A stretch of 17,944 bases of DNA from JBBQFD01 sp038321575 (GTDB lineage: Bacteria; Bacillota_I; Bacilli_A; RF39; UBA660). Shown piece by piece: positions 13,801 to 17,944 of this stretch (within the stretch, counting starts at the first letter, position 1; the number at the start of each line of letters is the position of its first letter). The notes beneath the pieces were generated by a model. That model had not been told where the DNA came from. It searched no databases and saw only the letters and a program-made list of their open reading frames with translations. The position numbers and the translations under genes were made by a program. The stretch covers positions 1-17,944 of the forward strand of contig JBBQFD010000014.1 of the NCBI GenBank assembly GCA_038321575.1. Direction: 5' to 3'.

Positions 13801-14658
13801 AACAACTGGTAAAGCATTATTACCACTTAAATCAATTGCATTATATGTTAATGTATAACTTCCAACAACAAGTGGATCACCTAATAAAACAACACTTGCT
13901 AATAAGCCAGTATCGTAATTATCAGTAACAACGGCACCTTGATCTGTATATGTTGTTAAGCCTTTTACTATATTAATAGTAGCATCACCAGTTAAAGTAA
14001 TAACTGGAATAGCACTGTCAACTACGGTAAATGGTCTTAAGATTGTTCTTACATTACCAAGTGAATCAGTAGCTCTAAAAGTTACTGTATAAGTTCCTAC
14101 AATATTAGGGTTAATATTATTAGTAATAACCACTGGTAATACACCATCTGCAACATCTGTTGCTGATGCGGTAAATGTTGGTTCTACACCAAACACTTCC
14201 ATTGTATATACATTACCTACACTTAAAGTAATGGTTGCTTCACGGGCATATGTTGGACGATCATTAATATCATCAAAATTAGTTAAAGCAACTACTTCTT
14301 CTTTATTGGTGTATCCATCTAAGTCTTCATCTCCACTAAGAGTTAACACTCTAATGGTTCTTTCGGCAGTATCGGTGTTATTGCTAGTGTCAGTAACACT
14401 ATAAGTAATAACATGGTCTCCCACCGCAAGAGCTTTCGTATCAGTAATATCTGCATCAGCAGTTAAGGTATCATTATCATCTTTTACTGTTACTCCAGTC
14501 ATAACGTCATAATCAGTTCCTAATACTATTTTTACTAGTAATGGATCTACGTTAATAACCGGTGCGGTATCAGTATTCCCTGGATTAGCGAATGTAAACA
14601 TGATTAAACTCATGAAAATAAATGCGATAATAGCAATTATTTTTTTTCTACTTAACAT
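10852..14658 (-). CDS. Giant secreted surface protein with Ig-like and TSP3-like repeats (1268 aa)
   Basis: An N-terminal signal sequence (LSRKKIIAIIAFIFMSLIM, cleavage near residues 24-32) is followed by alternating Ig-like beta modules (about 30-105, 142-214, 217-292, 329-399) and two calcium-binding thrombospondin-type-3-like segments (DEDLDGYTNKEEV at 110-122 and DLDGDKYTNGEEV at 297-309). Six nearly identical 94-aa repeats follow, in two groups (400-775 and 857-1044), separated by a different Ig-like unit (776-856). A last Ig-like unit (1045-1120) leads to a unique 148-residue C-terminal domain. The modules resemble DUF5011/HYR-type bacterial surface domains. There is no LPXTG, C-terminal membrane helix or cysteine, so the protein is either released or held by the uncleaved signal. 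It is probably an adhesin or matrix protein (inference). It is a paralog of the 889-aa protein at 15202. AAAGGAGGAAAG precedes the start. Confidence 0.88.
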   Translation of the reverse strand: MLSRKKIIAIIAFIFMSLIMFTFANPGNTDTAPVINVDPLLVKIVLGTDYDVMTGVTVKDDNDTLTADADITDTKALAVGDHVITYSVTDTSNNTDTAERTIRVLTLSGDEDLDGYTNKEEVVALTNFDDINDRPTYAREATITLSVGNVYTMEVFGVEPTFTASATDVADGVLPVVITNNINPNIVGTYTVTFRATDSLGNVRTILRPFTVVDSAIPVITLTGDATINIVKGLTTYTDQGAVVTDNYDTGLLASVVLLGDPLVVGSYTLTYNAIDLSGNNALPVVRTINVLDPKADLDGDKYTNGEEVLAETDFNNAESHPEYNYAPTIEEDNFSHMEINTTIPTFTATATDVADGDVIVNIEHDINSHVLGEYTITFTATDSLGNVTILEKDFHVVDTTAPIVTLNGGDMNVEINTTFTDPGFTITDNSGEVLPLILNVYYSPTGADGTWVGALGNEVRTNVLGHYAVWYGAEDSSHNEAYAMRRYVTVVDTKKPIVTLNGGDMNVEINTIFTDPGVIVTDNSGEVLTANLTVYYSPTGADSTWVGALGNEVRTNILGHYAVWYGAEDSSHNVADSVRRYVTIVDTKKPVVTLIGGNMTVEINTIFTDPGVIITDNSGEVLTSNLTVYYSPTGADGTWVGALGNEVRTNVLGQYNVWYGAEDSSHNVADSVRRTVTISDTKKPIINLVGGNMTVEVNTTFTDPGVIITDNSGEVLTANLTVYYSPTGADGTWVGALGNEVRTNVLGQYNVWYGAEDSSHNVADSVRRTVTVSDTTKPIITKKVASDVYYEVGSILPSIADLVIAIDNYDGNITDHVYILANPNMNRIGTYLVEFYVLDSSGNRGYTPLRVHVIDTKKPVVTLIGGNMTVEINTIFTDPGVIITDNSGEVLTANLTVYYSPTGADGTWVGALGNEVRTNVLGQYNVWYGAEDSSHNVADSVRRTVTISDTKKPIINLVGGNMTVEVNTTFTDPGVIITDNSGEVLTANLTVYYSPTGADGTWVGALGNEVRTNVLGQYNVWYGAEDSSHNVADSVRRTVTVVDLIKPVITLIGGNIELVIGQTFTDPGFTVSDNYALLTNADVVVNSDVNINAEGTYHVTYTVSDGFNTTTVTRTVVVGPLITELSVSDPSGPTAYNGFVIEFNRDFIVNNGNQITISYEYSVDGGNYLAANFTKNLSTYPAMLQIGSTKILTKTIKFWGMSFDVFNPGTIPNDGDVSMQENSANTRLPEIYSQVQAGKQVKVRTVIKFILENGAVVTYKLTPVQYN
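11527..12090 (-). repeat. Two tandem 282-bp coding repeats (copies 5 and 6)
   Basis: Copy 5 is 12090-11809 and copy 6 is 11808-11527. Each encodes 94 residues running from TKKP through FTDPGVIITDNSGEVL, YYSPTGADGTWVGALG and VWYGAEDSSHNVADSVRR. Copy 5 matches copy 3 and copy 6 matches copy 4 with one amino-acid change each. Most DNA differences I can see between copies 4 and 6 are silent. Confidence 0.92.
12334..13461 (-). repeat. Four tandem 282-bp coding repeats (copies 1 to 4)
   Basis: Copies run 13461-13180, 13179-12898, 12897-12616 and 12615-12334, each exactly 94 codons. Copy 1 is the most diverged (LPLILNVYY and NEAYAMRR in place of the common sequence); copies 2 to 4 are progressively closer to the consensus. 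A non-matching 243-bp Ig-like unit (12333-12091) separates them from copies 5 and 6. Confidence 0.92.
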
Positions 14659-14695
14659 ATTTCTTTCCTCCTTTGATTAATAAGTGAACCCCGTT

Positions 14696-14709
14696 TTTAT
14701 CTTTTATCT
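14696..14709 (-). promoter_or_regulatory. Leader element AGATAAAAGATAAA shared with the paralogous surface-protein gene
   Basis: The same 14-base element occurs before the 1268-aa gene here and before the 889-aa gene at 17899-17912. Both are followed by TTAAT and an AAAGGAG ribosome-binding site. It may be a duplicated leader or a shared control site. No convincing -35/-10 pair is visible at this copy. Confidence 0.4.
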
Positions 14710-14713
14710 AATA

Positions 14714-14986
14714 TTATTTTTCTAGTTGGGCAAAGAATGGACTAAATTGCATGTGTTTACTCATTGATGTTCTTTCATATCTAAACACCTTATATCCCAG
14801 TCCCAAACACTCATATACTTTACCATCACTGTAAGTATGAGTGGTTCTGTTAATACAGAATGTTGGTTTATTATCAAACTTCGCTTGTACAAAGTCAAAT
14901 AACCAAACACTCATTAAAAAAATGACTACCACCCAAAAAATAACATTTAGTGCTTTTTTAGTGATATTTAACGCTTTTTCATTCAT
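14714..14986 (-). CDS. Small single-pass membrane protein, function unknown
   Basis: The frame stays open upstream to 15211, but only the ATG at 14986 has a proper ribosome site (GGTGGTGAAGAT), and the extension would run back into the neighbouring terminator and gene. That gives 90 aa: MNEKALNITKKALN, one membrane helix (VIFWVVVIFLMSVWLFDF), then an outside segment with two cysteines in TFCINRTTHTYSDG and KVYECLGLGYKVFRYERTS, ending QFSPFFAQLEK. The C-terminal pattern (Y-S-D-G-x-V-Y-E-C-x-G-L-G-Y-K-V) recalls unnamed short proteins of Firmicutes, but I can assign no function. It lies 55 bp before the 1268-aa gene with no terminator between, so the two may be cotranscribed. Confidence 0.7.
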   Translation of the reverse strand: MNEKALNITKKALNVIFWVVVIFLMSVWLFDFVQAKFDNKPTFCINRTTHTYSDGKVYECLGLGYKVFRYERTSMSKHMQFSPFFAQLEK

Positions 14987-15050
14987 ATCTTCACCACCTA
15001 TCATAAAAAAATTATGTTTCTTCGCACATCTTTTGTGTTTTATAAGTATA

Positions 15051-15079
15051 TTATTACATCTAAAAGTAAAATTTGTCAA
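15051..15079 (-). promoter_or_regulatory. Possible promoter of the 90-aa membrane protein gene
   Basis: Perfect -35 TTGACA (15079-15074) with a weak -10 TAATAA at 17 bp (15056-15051); TAATAT at 20 bp is an alternative. The rest of the gap 14987-15163 shows no other recognisable element. Confidence 0.4.
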
Positions 15080-15163
15080 ATTATATTCGCATAAAACCCA
15101 CATATTTGAAATATTTCTACCACAATCACTAAAATAATCACTCTTTAACCACTTTTTATCATT

Positions 15164-15188
15164 AAAAAAGACTCGTTGAGTCTTTTTT
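15164..15188 (-). terminator. Terminator of the 889-aa surface protein gene
   Basis: AAAAAAGACTC / GAGTCTTTTTT stem (11 bp) with a 3-nt loop, ending in a T run, 14 nt after the stop codon. Confidence 0.85.
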
Positions 15189-15201
15189 AAAATTGTAATT
15201 T

Positions 15202-17871
15202 TTAATGACAATATTTATTATCTAATAACTTGAGATTACAATCATAATCTTTATTATTTCTATCAAAACAATTATATTCCCTTTTCTTATACGAATAACA
15301 TTCAGGTAAAACAATATACAATAAAATATCTGTTTTAGTAATTGTTCCTTCTTTATAACTTACAGTAAGTATTTTTAAACCAATGTTATTGGTACTGAAT
15401 CCACTATAAGTATAATTTGTTATTATATGCGATGTTCCATTAGCATAGTATGCTCTTACCGTTAAGATTCCCATACTATCACCACGACCATAAATATAAT
15501 CGTTTAGACATGCTACAATTTTAATTAATTTCGTAACATTTTGAATAAATACACCACTAATTCCTAAATCATTATCAGGCATTTTGGAAGGTATTGTTGA
15601 CCAACCTGAGAAAGTATATCCTACTTTAGTTGGCACCGCAATAGCTGTTAATGACGTATCATAAGCGACATTAGTTACGGTTTCATATACTGCACCATCA
15701 ACATAATAAATAATATTATGAGTATTGACAGTAAATTCGCCACTTACTACTTCATCGCTAGTTCCCATCACGGTTAGCGTTTTATTCCAGCCTGAGAAAG
15801 TATAACCTGTTTTATATAAGTCTGGCATCATTATAATGTTTTCTTCAAACTTATATGAATAAACCATATCTTCAAGTCCTGGAACTTGATAAGTTACTTT
15901 ATAGATATTTCTTCCATAATACATTATTAATTCTAAATATGGAACACTACCTATCGTCCCACTTGTAATTGATTTATTATAGTCAATAGCAAATCCTGTT
16001 TTAAATTTAAATCCAGCATCAACTACATCACCCAATGAACCTTGAAAAGATTCAACAACATCAGTATAAGTAATGCCATCTACGTTTTCATAACGATGGG
16101 TTACTTGATATGTTGTTGATACTACATAGAAGTCTTTTACTAATTTGGTAACATTACCTAAAGAATCAGTTGCAGTAAATGTTACTTTATATATTCCAGC
16201 CATATTAGGATTAATATCATTAGTAATTGTAACTAAAATAGTACCCATATCTCCTTCATCAGTTGTTGTTGCACTAAATGTTGGAATTATTCCCCCTACT
16301 TCAATTATATAAGTATTATTTTCACTTATATTTGGGCCAGGATTATAATCGGGATGACTACTAGCATCATCTACTTTAGTACCATGTTGAACTTCTTCAC
16401 GATTATTATAACCATCGCCATCTTCATCAGCTAATGGGGCTAATACATGAACCGTTCTTATTACTTCTAATGCATGATTACCACGTGAGTCATTGGCATT
16501 ATAAACACGATTATAAGTTCCTACAACATTAGGATCACCATCTAAAGTACTACTTATAAAGAAATTTGGATCATAGTTATCACTAACAATTGCTCCTTGT
16601 TCTGAATAAGTTTGAAAACCTAAGACAATATATATTGGATTAGATCCGTTTAACGTTATGACTGGTGCTGTACTATCAATAACATTAAATTGTTTTATCA
16701 ATGTTGTAACATTGCCAACTAAGTCAGTTGCAGTAAATGTTATTAAATAAGTACCAATCACATTTGGATTAATTGTATGTGTTATAACAACTGGAATATC
16801 TCCATCACCAACATCAGTTGCTATTGCTTGGAAGTCAGGAATAGTTCCTTTAACCTCCATTGTAGAAGGATTATATTCAGTTATAATTGGGGCTTTACCG
16901 TATGGTGGACGACTATTAACATCGTTCCAATCAGTAAAAGCAATGATTTCTTCTACATTACTATATCCATCACCATCTTCATCAGCTAATGGATTTAATA
17001 CTTTAATCGTTCTTACTTTCGTTATTGCTACATTAGCGTTAACATCAGTTGCATCATAAACTAATGTATATTGACCAACTACTGTTTGATCACCATTTAA
17101 CACACCACTTATTATTCTAGTAGCATCTAAATTATCAGTAACATTAGCGCCTTCGTCTGTATAAGTTGTATAACCTAATACTGTTTTAATAGTTGTTTCA
17201 CCAATTAAATTAATAACTGGTGGTGTTGGTAAAACAACATATACACTTATAGCTTTTATGCTAATATTACCTAATGAATCTCTAGCACTGAATGTAACAG
17301 AGTATGTTCCAATTTTGGTTCTATTAATTGATTTTTCAATAGTTACTGGAATGTCTCCATCAGCAACATCAAATGCAGTTGCATTGAAAACAGGAATTGA
17401 AGATCCCACTTGCATTTTGTAAACATTATTAACATCTAGCGTTATCGTTGGATAAGGCGAATATGATGGATAACTACTAGCATCATCAAAATTAGTGCCC
17501 GCTAGTAATTCTTCACCATTCGTGTACTTATCATGGTCTTCATCGGCTGTTTTGCTTAAAATATTTATTGTTCTTGTTGCGGTTGATATATTTCCTATTG
17601 CATCAGTCGCTGTATAGGTAACTATATGGCTTCCTACCGCAAGAATTGTTGTATCAGTTATATCTGATGTAATAATAAAGGTATCTACATCATCTGTCGT
17701 TACTACTCCTGTTGTCACATCATAGTTAGTTCCAACAATAATCTTCACTAAAGTTGGATCAACCGTAATGACTGGAGTAGCGTTTACTTTGATAGGGTTA
17801 GTAAAATTAAAAGTAATTAAGCTTACAAAAATAAATGCTAATATCGCGATTATTTTGTTTTTGTTTTTCAT
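15202..17871 (-). CDS. Secreted surface protein with Ig-like, TSP3-like and InlB-type repeats and cysteine tail (889 aa)
   Basis: The signal peptide has core IIAILAFIFVSLIT and a likely signal-peptidase site after V29-N-A31. Ig-like modules alternate with three calcium-binding TSP3-like segments (ADEDHDKYTNGEE at 109-121, ADEDGDGYSNVEE at 296-308, ADEDGDGYNNREE at 481-493). Residues about 585-655 look MucBP-like, followed by two InlB B-type repeats (657-716 and 718-776, each with GYTFSGW). A Big_3-like domain (about 780-855) contains G795-R-G-D-S799. The protein ends in a tail with C858, C868, C878 and C888, exactly ten residues apart. The first 400 residues align closely with the 1268-aa protein, so the two are paralogs. 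There is no LPXTG or C-terminal membrane helix. A host- or surface-adhesion role is inferred from the modules. AAAGGAGAAAG precedes the start. Confidence 0.9.
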   Translation of the reverse strand: MKNKNKIIAILAFIFVSLITFNFTNPIKVNATPVITVDPTLVKIIVGTNYDVTTGVVTTDDVDTFIITSDITDTTILAVGSHIVTYTATDAIGNISTATRTINILSKTADEDHDKYTNGEELLAGTNFDDASSYPSYSPYPTITLDVNNVYKMQVGSSIPVFNATAFDVADGDIPVTIEKSINRTKIGTYSVTFSARDSLGNISIKAISVYVVLPTPPVINLIGETTIKTVLGYTTYTDEGANVTDNLDATRIISGVLNGDQTVVGQYTLVYDATDVNANVAITKVRTIKVLNPLADEDGDGYSNVEEIIAFTDWNDVNSRPPYGKAPIITEYNPSTMEVKGTIPDFQAIATDVGDGDIPVVITHTINPNVIGTYLITFTATDLVGNVTTLIKQFNVIDSTAPVITLNGSNPIYIVLGFQTYSEQGAIVSDNYDPNFFISSTLDGDPNVVGTYNRVYNANDSRGNHALEVIRTVHVLAPLADEDGDGYNNREEVQHGTKVDDASSHPDYNPGPNISENNTYIIEVGGIIPTFSATTTDEGDMGTILVTITNDINPNMAGIYKVTFTATDSLGNVTKLVKDFYVVSTTYQVTHRYENVDGITYTDVVESFQGSLGDVVDAGFKFKTGFAIDYNKSITSGTIGSVPYLELIMYYGRNIYKVTYQVPGLEDMVYSYKFEENIIMMPDLYKTGYTFSGWNKTLTVMGTSDEVVSGEFTVNTHNIIYYVDGAVYETVTNVAYDTSLTAIAVPTKVGYTFSGWSTIPSKMPDNDLGISGVFIQNVTKLIKIVACLNDYIYGRGDSMGILTVRAYYANGTSHIITNYTYSGFSTNNIGLKILTVSYKEGTITKTDILLYIVLPECYSYKKREYNCFDRNNKDYDCNLKLLDNKYCH

Positions 17872-17898
17872 CTTTCTTTCTCCTTTAATTAATATCTA

Positions 17899-17912
17899 TT
17901 TATCTTTTATCT
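17899..17912 (-). promoter_or_regulatory. Leader element AGATAAAAGATAAA before the 889-aa gene
   Basis: Identical 14-base element to 14696-14709. A candidate -35 TTGAAA lies just upstream near the window edge, but no clear -10 pairs with it at standard spacing. Confidence 0.4.
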
Positions 17913-17944
17913 TTTTGTTATTTCAAACGAAAATAACATTAACA

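Noticed and set aside
14987..15211. N-terminal extension of the 90-aa membrane protein (165-codon frame)
   Set aside because: No ribosome site at the upstream start; the extension overlaps the terminator of the 889-aa gene and that gene's 3' end; the internal ATG at 14986 has a good Shine-Dalgarno.
1..17944. Genetic code 4 (TGA as Trp)
   Set aside because: Conserved Trp positions in SufB, SufU and SSB are TGG, all genes are full length under the standard code, and one gene ends in TGA.

Overview
The window is AT-rich, tightly packed DNA from a Mollicutes-like or other low-GC Firmicutes bacterium. The gene families present (omega subunit, RecX, SufU/SufB, a Gram-positive-type signal peptidase, a DUF2779 nuclease) and the consensus TTGACA/TATAAT promoters fit an Acholeplasma/Izemoplasma/RF39-like lineage; this placement is inference. 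Standard code fits: tryptophan is read as TGG throughout and one gene ends in TGA. Almost every gene is on the minus strand. The exceptions are one small membrane protein and a tRNA-Gly in the middle.

Layout, left to right. 1-247: the start of recX, cut by the window edge. 303-554: rpoZ with its own promoter and terminator. 566-3725: a two-gene operon of pyrimidine-nucleoside phosphorylase followed by a DUF2779 double-nuclease protein. 3771-5417: single genes for a metallophosphoesterase and an HD phosphohydrolase. 5392-6259: a short single-stranded DNA-binding protein and a small lipoprotein. 6271-8524: part of a SUF iron-sulfur assembly locus (sufU, an unknown gene coupled to it, and sufB), without sufC, sufD or sufS. 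8539-9181: a divergently transcribed membrane protein and tRNA-Gly(TCC). 9186-10755: a zinc-ribbon-like unknown, a PH-domain protein and signal peptidase I. 10838-17871: two large paralogous secreted surface proteins (1268 and 889 aa) built of Ig-like and calcium-binding thrombospondin-type-3-like modules, with a 90-aa membrane protein between them.

Transcription units are short and most can be read directly. Nearly all ends are strong U-tailed hairpins, and eight of these overlap the stop codon of the gene they end. Several promoters begin at or inside the terminator before them. The surface-protein locus is the most variable-looking part: the 1268-aa protein holds six near-identical 94-residue repeats in which a two-repeat block has been copied, and the 889-aa protein ends in a cysteine tail with exact ten-residue spacing. 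No CRISPR array, phage, transposon or toxin-antitoxin pair is visible. The least explained items are the surface-protein pair, the DUF2779 protein, and the 136-aa gene fused translationally to sufU.
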